The notes under the pieces are model-generated. The model was not told the DNA's origin and did not search any database. It saw only the letters and a list, made by a program, of their open reading frames with translations. A stretch of 64,000 nt of DNA from a bacterium (GTDB lineage: Bacteria; Chloroflexota; Dehalococcoidia; Tepidiformales; Tepidiformaceae), in assembly GCA_003577245.1 (NCBI GenBank), contig QEVS01000002.1:62001-126000 (forward strand). Direction: 5' to 3'. The first letter of the stretch is position 1. Each line of letters starts with the position of its first letter. Below, piece by piece: positions 15,058 to 23,169 of the stretch. The translations under genes and the position numbers were made by a program.

Positions 15058-15900
15058 TTGGAACTGAAAGAAGTGATCGGCCGGCGCCGTTCTATCCGGT
15101 TCTTCGAGCCGTGGCGCGAGGTGGAGCGGGAGAAGATCCAGGCCATCCTGGAGGCGATCTACCGGGCTCCGCGCGTGCTGGAAGTGGACTTCATCCGCAT
15201 CGTGGTGGTGCAGCGGGATCGGCTGACGGCCGAGCAGATGGCGCAGCTGAAGACGCCAACGACGACGGCGCAGCTGGACATGGCTCCGGTGTACGTCTTC
15301 TTCTTTGCCGACATCGATGCGCTTGAAGAAGCCGCGCTGACAGGCGGGGGTTTTCGCCAGCTGGTTGAAGCGCGCGTCTTGAATCGCAGCCACGGGTGGA
15401 CTCCCGAGTTCGTGGCGGATACGGCGGCGGGTTACCTGAAGTCGCTGTTGGACGACCCGGACCGGGTGCCGATGGGACCTCCGGGGCCCGACGGCAAGCC
15501 GCGGCTGGCATCGCGGGAGGCGCTGCGGCTGGCGCGGACGGCGATCGGAATCGCGCAGGACTATGCGCTGCTGGCAGCTTTCAACGAGGGCCTGGGGGCG
15601 CTGCTCTCGGCCGTGAGCGTGCCTGCGGCGAAGGCGGTGATGGGCATCCCCGACTCATGGGTGCCTTCGAGCCCGATGCTGCTTGGCTACCCCGGCGAGA
15701 CGCCGGAGGCGGGCGGGCAACGGCCTCGCGAGCCATTTGAGGAGGACTTCTTCGAGCTCCGTTATGGCCACCCCTTCTACCGCGAGCCGGCTGTGGTCGA
15801 ACAGTTGAAAGCAGCCCGGATGATCCAGGAAGAGGCGCCTTTCCCGTGGCGCATGGACGAGGTGAGGGGCCTCGCCCGCAAGTACGGCCTGCCGGATTAG
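15058..15900 (+). CDS. Nitroreductase-family flavoprotein, first of a tandem pair
   Basis: 280 residues starting at TTG 15058, supported by AAAGGAG 8 nt upstream and 19 bp after the SDR stop; no ATG is nearby. The start GRRRSIRFFEPW is the FMN-phosphate-binding 'R-R-S-I-R' motif of nitroreductases, and the central part (LDMAPVYVFFFADI) and C-terminal 'LLGYPGETPEAGGQ.PR.PFEE' match the fold. Compared with compact 200-residue members there are two insertions. Family members reduce enones, quinones or nitro groups with FMN, or oxidise flavins. In this operon it may introduce or reduce a double bond in an acyl-CoA-linked ring or chain; this is inference. Confidence 0.8.
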   Translation: MELKEVIGRRRSIRFFEPWREVEREKIQAILEAIYRAPRVLEVDFIRIVVVQRDRLTAEQMAQLKTPTTTAQLDMAPVYVFFFADIDALEEAALTGGGFRQLVEARVLNRSHGWTPEFVADTAAGYLKSLLDDPDRVPMGPPGPDGKPRLASREALRLARTAIGIAQDYALLAAFNEGLGALLSAVSVPAAKAVMGIPDSWVPSSPMLLGYPGETPEAGGQRPREPFEEDFFELRYGHPFYREPAVVEQLKAARMIQEEAPFPWRMDEVRGLARKYGLPD

Positions 15901-15910
15901 GAGAGGAAAG

Positions 15911-16711
15911 ATGGACTTCCGCAGCGCAGTTGGACGACAGCGTACCTTCCAGTACTTCCTGCCCTACCGGCCCGTGGAGCGTCCGAAGGTGCAGGTGATC
16001 CTCGAGGCCGGGAGGCGCTCCTCGCGGGCGGTGAACACGGCGTTCTCGAAGGCGATCGTGGCTTACCGCGATAGCCTCACGGCCGAGGAGCGCGAGAAGC
16101 TGAAGACGCCGCTCTCATCGGTGCTGGTGGAGACGGCGCCGGTCTACATCTTCTGGTACAACGACATGGACGCTCGCCGGGTGGCGGTGGAGGAGAAGAA
16201 GTGGCCGACGGTGGCCTCGGGGACGCTGGTGGCGATCGGCGCGCTGGGGCCACCGCACGGGTGGAGCCATCGTTATGTGCAGCAGGTGGTGTTGCCCGAG
16301 GTGCTGATGCCGGGGCTGGACGCGGGCCCTCAGCGGGGAGGAAACGCAGACGCCGCGCTGGCAATGGCCCAGGGTCAGCTGGCGGCCATCGATGAGGGGC
16401 TGGCTGTCTGCCTGGCGCCGTTCGATGAAGCGGGTGCGAAAGAGGTCCTTCGCACGCCGGACACGTGGGAGCCGGTGATGGGGATGTTCCTGGGCTACCC
16501 GGCCGAGTCGTGGGAGGCTGGTGGGCAGGAACCGCGCCCGCCGTTCGAGAGCATGTTCTTCGAGCAGAATGCGGCGGAGCCGTTCGCGCGCGACCCGAAG
16601 GTAGCGCAAACGCTGGCGGATTCGGGGCTTGGCGGACGGCCCGCGCCGGTGCCCTGGCGGGAACGCGAGGTGCGCGCCCTTTCGCGCATGCTCGGCCTGC
16701 CGCAGGAGTGA
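15911..16711 (+). CDS. Nitroreductase-family flavoprotein, second of a tandem pair
   Basis: A 266-residue paralogue of the gene before it, beginning 10 bp downstream with GGAGAGGAAAG in front of the ATG. Shared features are the AVGRQRTF start, 'VETAPVYIFWYND' and the C-terminal 'FLGYPAESWEAGGQEPRPPFE' region. The N-terminal Arg motif is weaker (RQRTFQYF instead of RRSIRFF), suggesting altered FMN-phosphate contacts. Nitroreductases are obligate dimers that share their FMN sites, so the two paralogues may form a heterodimer with one degenerate site. A small gene with a recombinase-like domain follows after 10 bp. Confidence 0.75.
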   Translation: MDFRSAVGRQRTFQYFLPYRPVERPKVQVILEAGRRSSRAVNTAFSKAIVAYRDSLTAEEREKLKTPLSSVLVETAPVYIFWYNDMDARRVAVEEKKWPTVASGTLVAIGALGPPHGWSHRYVQQVVLPEVLMPGLDAGPQRGGNADAALAMAQGQLAAIDEGLAVCLAPFDEAGAKEVLRTPDTWEPVMGMFLGYPAESWEAGGQEPRPPFESMFFEQNAAEPFARDPKVAQTLADSGLGGRPAPVPWREREVRALSRMLGLPQE

Positions 16712-16721
16712 GGTAGCTGGC

Positions 16722-17066
16722 ATGAAGGACCTTCAAACGGCCGATGTACGCAATGCGGAGACGGTGCACCGCTGGCTGGCGAGCCGCCTGGACCTCTGGG
16801 GCCGGAAGGCGCTCACCGACGACCTGGTGGAGACGCTCACGCGGTTCTGCCAGCGAATCGGCAAGGCACCGGACGAGATGGTGGACGACTGCCTGCGGCC
16901 GGGGAAGGACCGCGACGTCTTCGTGCTGCGAACGCGCGCCCGGCGGGATTATATGGAAAGGATTGAGGAGTTCGAGGCGGAGACGGGCAGCCGCGAGCAG
17001 GCGAACATCGTCCGCAGCTTCCTCATCCACAACGGCGTGGCGATGAACCCGGACCTGCTGCCTTAG
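16722..17066 (+). CDS. Small protein resembling an integrase core-binding (SAM-like) domain
   Basis: A 114-residue, all-helical protein of unknown function. The pattern of four helices (TVHRWLASRL, TDDLVETLTRFCQRIG, YMERIEEFEAETG, EQANIVRSFLIHNGV) resembles the N-terminal SAM-like core-binding domain of tyrosine recombinases, in particular the 'AN..RSF..HNGV' end. There is no catalytic domain: no R-H-x-x-R or Tyr block follows, and coaE begins convergently 9 bp later. It could be an orphan DNA-binding domain or a remnant, or the likeness may be chance. It closes the acyl-CoA operon and has a weak ribosome-binding site. Confidence 0.5.
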   Translation: MKDLQTADVRNAETVHRWLASRLDLWGRKALTDDLVETLTRFCQRIGKAPDEMVDDCLRPGKDRDVFVLRTRARRDYMERIEEFEAETGSREQANIVRSFLIHNGVAMNPDLLP

Positions 17067-17075
17067 GGGCCCCGG

Positions 17076-17822
17076 CTACACCTCGTCGGCGAGCTTCTGT
17101 CCGGATGCCTTGAGCAAAGGGCGGGCAACGGCCACCATCGCCTGCCACCATGGTTCGAAGACCGATGCCGGCAGGTTGCCGCACCGGTGGAGGGCTACCA
17201 CCCGGTCGAGCTCGGAGTAGACGGCCGCGGCGAGGTCCTCACGCGTGCCGTTGTTCTTCACGGCCCAGTCGGCGCCGGGAGCGCGCTGTTCGAAGGGGCG
17301 CATGGAGGCGAGACGCTGGTTGGCCTCTTCGGCGCTCATGCCTCGGGTGGCGATGAGCCGCTGGCGCGCTACGTCATCATCGACGCCGACAAGCCACGTC
17401 TGGTCGCACCAGCGGGCGTATCCCGGCTCCATGAGGTTCACGGCTTCCATCACGGCCACTCCCGTCGGGGGAAGCTCTGCCCGCCAGCGGTCGATTTCGC
17501 TCTTGATGAGGTCGGTGATGGAGCCCATGGCCCGGGTGAGCTTTGCCATCTCGGCGGGCTTGCCGAAGACCTTCGCCCCGAGGGCCTTCCGGTCGACGTA
17601 GCCGTCGGGGCCGACGACGTCCGGGCCGAACTCGGCCACGACGCGGTCGAAGCCCGGGGTGCCGGGGTCGTACAGGCGGTGGACGAGCCTGTCGGCATCG
17701 CAGTGGATGGCGCCGCGCTCTTCGAGCAGCCCGGCGACGGTCGACTTGCCGGCCGCGATCGTGCCCGTGAGGCCGATAACGAGGCAGGTGCGCTGGCCAT
17801 TCGATGGGGTTGGATCAGTCAC
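17076..17822 (-). CDS. coaE: Dephospho-CoA kinase
   Basis: A 248-residue P-loop kinase that makes coenzyme A from dephospho-CoA and ATP, the last step of CoA synthesis. The Walker A motif GLTGTIAAGKST is at 17-28, followed by the CoaE-specific DADRLVHRLYDPGTPG and a lid region with RLIATRGMSAEEANQRLASM. It starts at GTG 17822 with GAGGAG upstream. It is about 45 residues longer than typical CoaE; the extra C-terminal helix (SVFEPWWQAMVAVARPLL) is unusual. The setting among acyl-CoA genes is fitting but probably not functionally required. Confidence 0.9.
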   Translation of the reverse strand: MTDPTPSNGQRTCLVIGLTGTIAAGKSTVAGLLEERGAIHCDADRLVHRLYDPGTPGFDRVVAEFGPDVVGPDGYVDRKALGAKVFGKPAEMAKLTRAMGSITDLIKSEIDRWRAELPPTGVAVMEAVNLMEPGYARWCDQTWLVGVDDDVARQRLIATRGMSAEEANQRLASMRPFEQRAPGADWAVKNNGTREDLAAAVYSELDRVVALHRCGNLPASVFEPWWQAMVAVARPLLKASGQKLADEV

Positions 17823-17906
17823 TGCGTGCTCCTCGTGGACCGGACGCCGGGTAGTAGAAGGGCACGAGCGAACTGCTCGTGCCCCGTTTCGTGCAGGTGG
17901 CGCCCG

Positions 17907-19049
17907 TCAGGGCCGTTCGTTGGACATGATGATGGTGCCGCTGGCAGCGAACATGCCACCCACGCCGTGGGCGATGCTGATCTTTGCGCCGGGCACCTGG
18001 GCGGGAGCGATGCCGCGCATCTGGCGGACGCTCTCCTGGAGGGCGTACATGCCGTACATGCCCGAGTGCATGTAGCTGAGGCCGCCGCCGTTGGTGTTGA
18101 GCGGGAGCTTGCCACCCGGGCGGGTGTTCCCTTCCCAGATGAATTGCGCACCTTCGCCGCGCTTGCAGAAGCCCAGGTCTTCGAGGCCGTAGATGGGCAG
18201 GTGGGCAAAGGCGTCGTAGACCATGAGGTGGTCGACATCGTCGTGGGAGATGCCGGCTTCATCGAAGGCCTTCTTTCCGGAGACGCGGAAAGCTTTCGAC
18301 GTGGTGAAGTCCTCCATCTGGCTGACCATGGGCGTTTCGCTGCTTTCGCCGGTGCCGATGATGTAGACGGGCTTCCGGGGGAAGTCCTTCGCGCGGTCGG
18401 CGGAGGTGAGGATGAGGGCGCCGCCGCCGTCGGTCACGAGGCAGCATTCGAGCAGGTGGAAGGGGTAGGCGATCATGCGCGAGTTGAGGACGTCTTCGAC
18501 GGTGATGGGGTCGCGGTAGGAGGCGCGGGGGTTCATGCCCGCCCATTCGCGCTGGACGACGGCGACCATGGCCAGCTGCTCGTGCGTGAGACCGTACTCC
18601 TTCATGTAGCGGAGGACGGGGATGGTGAAGGAGCTTGGCGGGCCCGAGGTGCCGTAGGGGCCTTCGAACTGACCCTGCAGGCTCGCCGGTGAGCCCCAGC
18701 GGCCAGCGGCGCCGACGCGCGAGCGCCCGCTTTCGCCATGGGTGATGAGGACCGTCCTGCAAAGGCCTTCGTTGATGGCCGCGGCCGCGTGGCGGACGTG
18801 GAGCATGAAGGAGCACCCGCCCACGGCTGTGCCATCGAGCCAGGTGGGGGTGATGCCGAGGTAGTGGGCGATGGCTACGGGGGATTCGCCGGCGGTGGCG
18901 ACACCGTCGATGTCCTTTGGCCCAAGGCCGGCGTCCTTCATGGTGTTGAGGGCGGCGTCGGCATGAAGCTGGATGACGGAGAGATCGGGGATGACGCCCA
19001 TCTCCGTGGTCTCGGCGGCGCCGACGATGGCAACGCTCCCGGGCTTCAT
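17907..19049 (-). CDS. Thiolase-fold protein with a non-canonical C-terminus
   Basis: A 380-residue thiolase-like protein. The nucleophile region is conserved (AVGGCS, Cys79), but the GHPxGATG motif of true thiolases is replaced by a Tyr-Met-His-Ser-Gly sequence after NTNGGGLS, and the C-terminal Cys-Gly loop reads AHGVGGMF. This is the pattern of the lipid-transfer/thiolase-like branch that in actinobacteria acts as aldolases or lyases with DUF35 partners, for instance in steroid side-chain removal. The gene overlaps the DUF35 gene upstream by ATGA, so the two proteins almost certainly form a complex. Reaction and substrate remain open: retro-aldol cleavage is as likely as thiolysis. Confidence 0.85.
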   Translation of the reverse strand: MKPGSVAIVGAAETTEMGVIPDLSVIQLHADAALNTMKDAGLGPKDIDGVATAGESPVAIAHYLGITPTWLDGTAVGGCSFMLHVRHAAAAINEGLCRTVLITHGESGRSRVGAAGRWGSPASLQGQFEGPYGTSGPPSSFTIPVLRYMKEYGLTHEQLAMVAVVQREWAGMNPRASYRDPITVEDVLNSRMIAYPFHLLECCLVTDGGGALILTSADRAKDFPRKPVYIIGTGESSETPMVSQMEDFTTSKAFRVSGKKAFDEAGISHDDVDHLMVYDAFAHLPIYGLEDLGFCKRGEGAQFIWEGNTRPGGKLPLNTNGGGLSYMHSGMYGMYALQESVRQMRGIAPAQVPGAKISIAHGVGGMFAASGTIIMSNERP

Positions 19050-19507
19050 CGCGCTGCCCCAGCGGCGGGCCGGAACTTCGGGACGTTGAGATGCTCGTTT
19101 CCGGGCTCGAAGACGGCTGCGACGGGCATGTCGAGCACGAGCGCTTCGGGGGTCTGTTCGACCCCGACCATGCTGGTCATCATGCGGGGGCCTTCATCGA
19201 GTTCGACAACAGCGATGGCGTAGGGAGCGTCGTGTTCGAAGCCGGGCGCCGGGCGGTGGTTGATGACGTAGCTGTAGAGCTTGCCGCGGCCACTGGCCTT
19301 GAAGCTGCTCACCGAGCGTGAGGCGCACTCCGGACAGAAGGGGCGCGGGGGGAAGTAGGTGTGGGTGCAGTCATTGCAGCGCTGGAGCCGGAGCTCGCCG
19401 GCTTTGGTCCCGTCCCAGAAGTCTTTCGTTTCGGGGGTAGGGTGAGGTAGGGGTTTGCGGTGTTCCGCCAAGTGTGGGTCCTGCCTTGGGAAGGGAGTCC
19501 GGGCCAC
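19046..19507 (-). CDS. Zn-ribbon/OB-fold DUF35 protein
   Basis: A 153-residue partner of the thiolase-like protein encoded downstream, which it overlaps at 19046-19049. Helix 'TKDFWDGTKAGELRLQRC' is the typical DUF35 N-terminal segment, followed by zinc ligands Cys44, Cys47, Cys58 and Cys61 and the OB-fold (YAIAVVELDEGPRM). It starts at GTG 19507 with no clear Shine-Dalgarno; the mRNA may be leaderless or nearly so given the closeness of the palindrome at 19527. In SCP2-type thiolase and steroid aldolase systems this subunit is needed for activity. Confidence 0.85.
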   Translation of the reverse strand: MARTPFPRQDPHLAEHRKPLPHPTPETKDFWDGTKAGELRLQRCNDCTHTYFPPRPFCPECASRSVSSFKASGRGKLYSYVINHRPAPGFEHDAPYAIAVVELDEGPRMMTSMVGVEQTPEALVLDMPVAAVFEPGNEHLNVPKFRPAAGAAR

Positions 19508-19526
19508 GGGGGATACCGGCTCGGTT

Positions 19527-19542
19527 GTAGATCAATATCTAC
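19527..19542. promoter_or_regulatory. Palindromic operator between divergent acyl-CoA operons
   Basis: GTAGAT-CAAT-ATCTAC has perfect 6-bp arms around a 4-bp centre and is AT-rich in a GC-rich setting. It sits in the 134-bp region between the DUF35/thiolase operon (minus) and the hydratase operon (plus), where one TetR-like repressor could control both. No regulator gene is next to it. Confidence 0.45.
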
Positions 19543-19641
19543 CGTGTACGTGAAGGTAGGGCAAGCGGTGCGAGTGCCGGGCGTTGCCTGCCGCCGTGGG
19601 GGTGCCTACGATGCGGTCATCACAACCGAAGGAGCCGCAGC

Positions 19642-20118
19642 ATGCCGGACCCCTACGAGTTCCCGGTCGACCGCAGCGCGGTGATGCTCTTCGCCCGGGC
19701 GCTGCTCGACGTTCGCCCCGAATTCTCAGACCCGGACGACCCGGCTACGAAGGCAGTGGGCGGCATAGTGACGCCGCCGACCTTCGTGCAGTCGAGCGCG
19801 CACTGGCAGCCAGACTACCCGCTCGACCTGACGCGGCCGCGGAAGGGGCCTCCGCCGGCTCATCGCGGCGACGGCGGGGGCGGTGGGCTCGGGCGCGGGC
19901 TGCACGCGGAGCAACACTACGAGTACCACCATCCGATCCACGCGGGCGACACCCTCACGGTGACCACGCGCCCGGGCAATTCGTGGGAGAAGCAGGGCAA
20001 ACGCGGCGGCAAGCTGCTATTCGCCGAGACGATTACCGAGTACACGAACCAGGACGGCGTGCTCTGCGTCACCGCACGCTCCGTGGGCGTTCAGACCGAG
20101 CGCGCGGTGGACCAGTAG
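19642..20118 (+). CDS. MaoC-type hydratase, N-terminal (FAS1-like) domain protein
   Basis: A 158-residue hot-dog-fold protein preceded by AAGGAG. It matches the MaoC_dehydrat_N/FAS1_DH group: 'VTPPTFVQSSAHWQPD' near residue 45-60 and 'LHAEQHYEYHHPIHAGDTLTVT' in the second half. This half usually lacks the catalytic Asp/His pair and pairs with a catalytic MaoC subunit, here encoded 9 bp downstream. Together they would hydrate an enoyl-CoA, supplying the hydroxyacyl-CoA for dehydrogenase and thiolase steps encoded next door. A Gly-rich loop (DGGGGGLGRG) is a local oddity. Confidence 0.8.
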   Translation: MPDPYEFPVDRSAVMLFARALLDVRPEFSDPDDPATKAVGGIVTPPTFVQSSAHWQPDYPLDLTRPRKGPPPAHRGDGGGGGLGRGLHAEQHYEYHHPIHAGDTLTVTTRPGNSWEKQGKRGGKLLFAETITEYTNQDGVLCVTARSVGVQTERAVDQ

Positions 20119-20127
20119 GAGGCAGGG

Positions 20128-20529
20128 ATGCAACTCAAAGTCGGCGATACCCATGAGGCGGTTGTCATTGAGAAGGTTGCCCGGACCCACATCGTGAAAT
20201 ACGCGGGGGCGAGCGGGGACTTCAATCCGCTGCACCACGACGACACGGTCGCGCAGAACCTGGCGGGCTACCCTTCGGTCTTTGCTCACGGGATGCTCTC
20301 CATGGGCCTGACGGGAAGGATGCTCACGGACTGGCTCGGGGCGACGGCGCTGCGGAAGTTCGGGGTGCGGTTCACGAAGCAGGTCTGGCCGGGCGATACG
20401 CTCACCACGAAGGGCGAGGTGACCGCCGTGCGGGATGAAGGCGGCAAGCAGGTCGCGACCATTCGCGTGGTGACGGTGAACCAGGAGGGCGAATCCGTGG
20501 TCGAAGGCGAAGCGGAAGCGGTCCTGTAG
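20128..20529 (+). CDS. MaoC-family (R)-specific enoyl-CoA hydratase subunit
   Basis: A 133-residue hot-dog protein with the hydratase-2 motif YAGASGDFNPLHHD at about 26-39, carrying the catalytic Asp and His, and the 'FAHGMLSMGLTGRML' helix. TAGGAGG precedes the ATG. The gene follows its non-catalytic partner by 9 bp, so the two should be made in equal amounts and form a heterodimeric (R)-enoyl-CoA hydratase. It is the last gene of this short operon; a lipoprotein gene converges 98 bp on. A weak hairpin (GGGGC-CGCA-GCCCC) lies between them. Confidence 0.87.
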   Translation: MQLKVGDTHEAVVIEKVARTHIVKYAGASGDFNPLHHDDTVAQNLAGYPSVFAHGMLSMGLTGRMLTDWLGATALRKFGVRFTKQVWPGDTLTTKGEVTAVRDEGGKQVATIRVVTVNQEGESVVEGEAEAVL

Positions 20530-20627
20530 GGGGCGCCGTCCAGGCTTCCGTTCCAACGACTGAGGTGCTGCCGCGGTGCGGGCAGGCGGGGCCGCAGCCC
20601 CTGCAGGGCGGAATGCCTTGGCCGCAG

Positions 20628-21314
20628 CTACCTTTCGAAGGCCGCCGCAAAGGCGCCAAAGACGCTCTTCGCAGCCTCCGACGCATCGGCGCGGGACATC
20701 ATGCGGCTGAGGTCTGCTGCGGAGCCGGCAGACCCTCCGCCGCGGCCGAAGACCTCCAGCATGATGTGGAGGCTGCCGTTGTGATACCAGGCCCGGTAGG
20801 CATTGACCGAGGCGCGGGAAACGCCACCCGCGGCGTCCCGGGTTTCTACGTAGCTGAGGGCGTAGGTGTAGAGGCCGGCCCGCCCGGGGGAGAGCTCCGC
20901 CGAACCGGACTCCCATACGAGGTCCGGGTTCTCGATGTGCACGGCGGGGAGGGTGGCTTTCAGATTGCGCTGGGCCTCGGCGCCTTCGTAGTCCTTCGGG
21001 TTGAGGGTGCCGCAGATGAAGGGGTCACAGGCTGATAGGCGAACGTTCACCAGGACGTTGGCCCCTCCGGCTGTTTTCGCGGAGGACGTGTAGAGGACGC
21101 TGCCAGAGCCGGCGACAACGCGGCTGTCGGAGCGGACGAAGCCGGCGACCTCGGTCGTCGTCAGCTCTTCGATTTGCGCGGCGGTCGGGGTGGCCTTCCC
21201 GGGGGAGGGCGATGACGCCGGGCCTTCGCTGCCCTCCGAGCTGCTTTCGCCGCCGCCGCAGGCAGCAAAGGCGAGCAGGGACGAGCCGATCAGAACGAGC
21301 AAGAGTCTCTTCAT
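20628..21314 (-). CDS. Lipoprotein of unknown function
   Basis: 228 residues from ATG 21314, chosen because a perfect lipoprotein signal (KRLLLVLIGSSLLAFAAC) begins there; upstream in-frame sequence is not signal-like. A Ser/Pro/Gly-rich linker is followed by a single domain of about 150 residues with alternating beta strands (GSGSVLYTSS, VLVNVRLSACDPF, GLYTYALSYVET, SLHIMLEVFG). Two cysteines (ACDPFICG) may form a disulfide. No family is recognised. It lies 49 bp downstream of thrS on the same strand, but a functional link is not suggested. Confidence 0.7.
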   Translation of the reverse strand: MKRLLLVLIGSSLLAFAACGGGESSSEGSEGPASSPSPGKATPTAAQIEELTTTEVAGFVRSDSRVVAGSGSVLYTSSAKTAGGANVLVNVRLSACDPFICGTLNPKDYEGAEAQRNLKATLPAVHIENPDLVWESGSAELSPGRAGLYTYALSYVETRDAAGGVSRASVNAYRAWYHNGSLHIMLEVFGRGGGSAGSAADLSRMMSRADASEAAKSVFGAFAAAFER

Positions 21315-21363
21315 CGGACCATTCTGTCCGGACATGGAGAAAGGGACAAAGGAGCCCCGGGGA

Positions 21364-23169
21364 TCACGTGGCCTGGCTGCTCCAGAGCTCCAGGGACTTC
21401 TCGTCGCGCTGGCGGCGGAGTTCGGCGGCGATTTCGGGCACCGGCACGGCGCCAATATCGCCTCCCCCACGAACACGTACGGCGGCGGCGCCGGCTTCTG
21501 CTTCGCGATCGCCGACCACGAGCATGTAAGGGATCTTGCGAAGCTGGGCATCGCGGATCTTGCCGTTCATGCGTTCGTTGCGGGCATCGACTTCAGCGCG
21601 GAGGCGGCCTGCCCTGAGCTGAGCAGCGACGCGGTTCGCGTATTCAACGTGGCGGTCGGCGATAGGGATGACGACGGCCTGAACCGGGGAGAGCCAGAGC
21701 GGGAAGTTGCCTTCGTACTCCTCGATGAGGAGGGCGACCATGCGCTCCATGGTGGAGAGGATGCCGCGGTGAACGATGATGGGACGGTGGCGGTCGCCAT
21801 CTTCGCCGACGAACTCAAGTCCGAACTGGCCGGGAAGGTGGAAATCGACCTGGATGGTGACGAGGGTTTCGTCCTTGCCGGCGGCGGTCTGGAACTGGAC
21901 ATCGATCTTGGGCCCGTAGAAGGCCGCTTCGCCGGTGGCTTCGTGGAAGGGGAGGCCGACGCGCTGCAGGACCCGGCGCAGGAGAGCTTCGCCCTTCTCC
22001 CACATGGGCGGGTTGTAGACGTATTTCTGTGTATCGGACGGGTCGCCAAGGGAGAGGCGGTAGCTGTAGTTCTTGAGGCCGAGGACGCCATAGACCTCTT
22101 CCATGAGGTGGAGGACGCCTTCGACTTCGGCTTCGGCCTGTTCAATGCCGGTGCAGAAGATGTGGGCGTCGTTGAGGGTCATGATGCGGACGCGGCTCAT
22201 GCCGCTGACCTGGCCCGACTTCTCCCAGCGGTGCATGTCGCCGAGCTCGGCGATGCGGATGGGCATTTCGCGGTAGGAGTGCAGCTCCGATTCGAAGACC
22301 ATGATGTGGTGGGGGCAGTTCATGGGGCGAAGGACGTATTCTTCGCCCTCACGTTCCATGATCGGATACATCGCGTCCTGGTAGTGGTCCCAGTGTCCGG
22401 AGCGCTTGTAGAGTTCGGACTTGGCGACCACCGGGGTGTGGACATGCTGGTAGCCGCGGTCGAGCTCGAGGTCTTCGATCCAGCGCTGGAGCTCGCGGCG
22501 GATGGTGGCGCCGGCGGGGAGCCAGACGACGTGGCCGGGGCCGACCTCGTCGAAGAGGTCGTAGAGCTTGAGGTCGCGGCCGATGCGGCGGTGGTCGCGG
22601 CGGCGGGCCTCTTCGAGCTGGCGTTCGTAGGCTTCGAGCTCTTCCGCTGTTTCGAAGAGGGCGCCGTAGACGCGCTGGAGCTGGGGGTTCTTCTCGCTGC
22701 CGCGCCAGTAGGCCCCTGCGATGCTGGTGAGCTTGAAAGAGGCAGGGATCTCGCCCGTGTGGGCGACATGGCCTCCCCGGCAGAGGTCGGTGAAGGCGGC
22801 GTGGGTGCACTGTGTAACGGCGCCCTCTTCGAGGTCGGCGAGCAGGTCAAGCTTGAAGGGCTGGTTCGCCCAGCGGCGGGCAGCCTCTGCCTTCGTGAGG
22901 GAAGCCATCACGAAGGGGTGCCTTGCAGCGAGGGACTTGCGCATGCGCTCTTCCAGCCAGGAGAGGTCCTCGGGGACCAGGGCCCGGGGCAGGCGGAAGT
23001 CGTAGTAGAAGCCAGTGTCGATGGGTGGACCGATGCCAAGCTCGGCATCGGGGAAGAGGTCGAGCATGGCCTCGGCGAGGACGTGCGCGGCCGAATGGCG
23101 CATGCGGGCGAGGCGCTCCTCCTTCGGGAGGGCTGCCGGGTCGACGTGTGATTGCGGTGTTTCAGCCAC
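21364..23169 (-). CDS. thrS: Threonyl-tRNA synthetase without TGS domain
   Basis: 601 residues from GTG 23169, chosen because GGAGG sits 7 nt upstream and a T-box leader ends there. The enzyme charges tRNA-Thr with threonine. The editing domain is present, with metal-type residues HSAAH (25-29) and CRGGH (130-134), followed by the class II core (motif 2 region RPMNCPHHIM with the zinc-binding Cys and His, motif 3 HRGILSTMERMV) and the anticodon-binding domain ending 'REAEAGAAAVRVRGGG'. The ubiquitous 60-residue N-terminal TGS domain is missing: residue 1 is only about 24 residues before the editing-domain helix. Expression is likely controlled by uncharged tRNA-Thr through the leader. Confidence 0.95.
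   Translation of the reverse strand: MAETPQSHVDPAALPKEERLARMRHSAAHVLAEAMLDLFPDAELGIGPPIDTGFYYDFRLPRALVPEDLSWLEERMRKSLAARHPFVMASLTKAEAARRWANQPFKLDLLADLEEGAVTQCTHAAFTDLCRGGHVAHTGEIPASFKLTSIAGAYWRGSEKNPQLQRVYGALFETAEELEAYERQLEEARRRDHRRIGRDLKLYDLFDEVGPGHVVWLPAGATIRRELQRWIEDLELDRGYQHVHTPVVAKSELYKRSGHWDHYQDAMYPIMEREGEEYVLRPMNCPHHIMVFESELHSYREMPIRIAELGDMHRWEKSGQVSGMSRVRIMTLNDAHIFCTGIEQAEAEVEGVLHLMEEVYGVLGLKNYSYRLSLGDPSDTQKYVYNPPMWEKGEALLRRVLQRVGLPFHEATGEAAFYGPKIDVQFQTAAGKDETLVTIQVDFHLPGQFGLEFVGEDGDRHRPIIVHRGILSTMERMVALLIEEYEGNFPLWLSPVQAVVIPIADRHVEYANRVAAQLRAGRLRAEVDARNERMNGKIRDAQLRKIPYMLVVGDREAEAGAAAVRVRGGGDIGAVPVPEIAAELRRQRDEKSLELWSSQAT

Noticed and set aside
21190..23151. A 653-codon plus-strand frame opposite thrS
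   Set aside because: It is the mirror of a strongly conserved synthetase; long antisense frames are usual at this G+C content.
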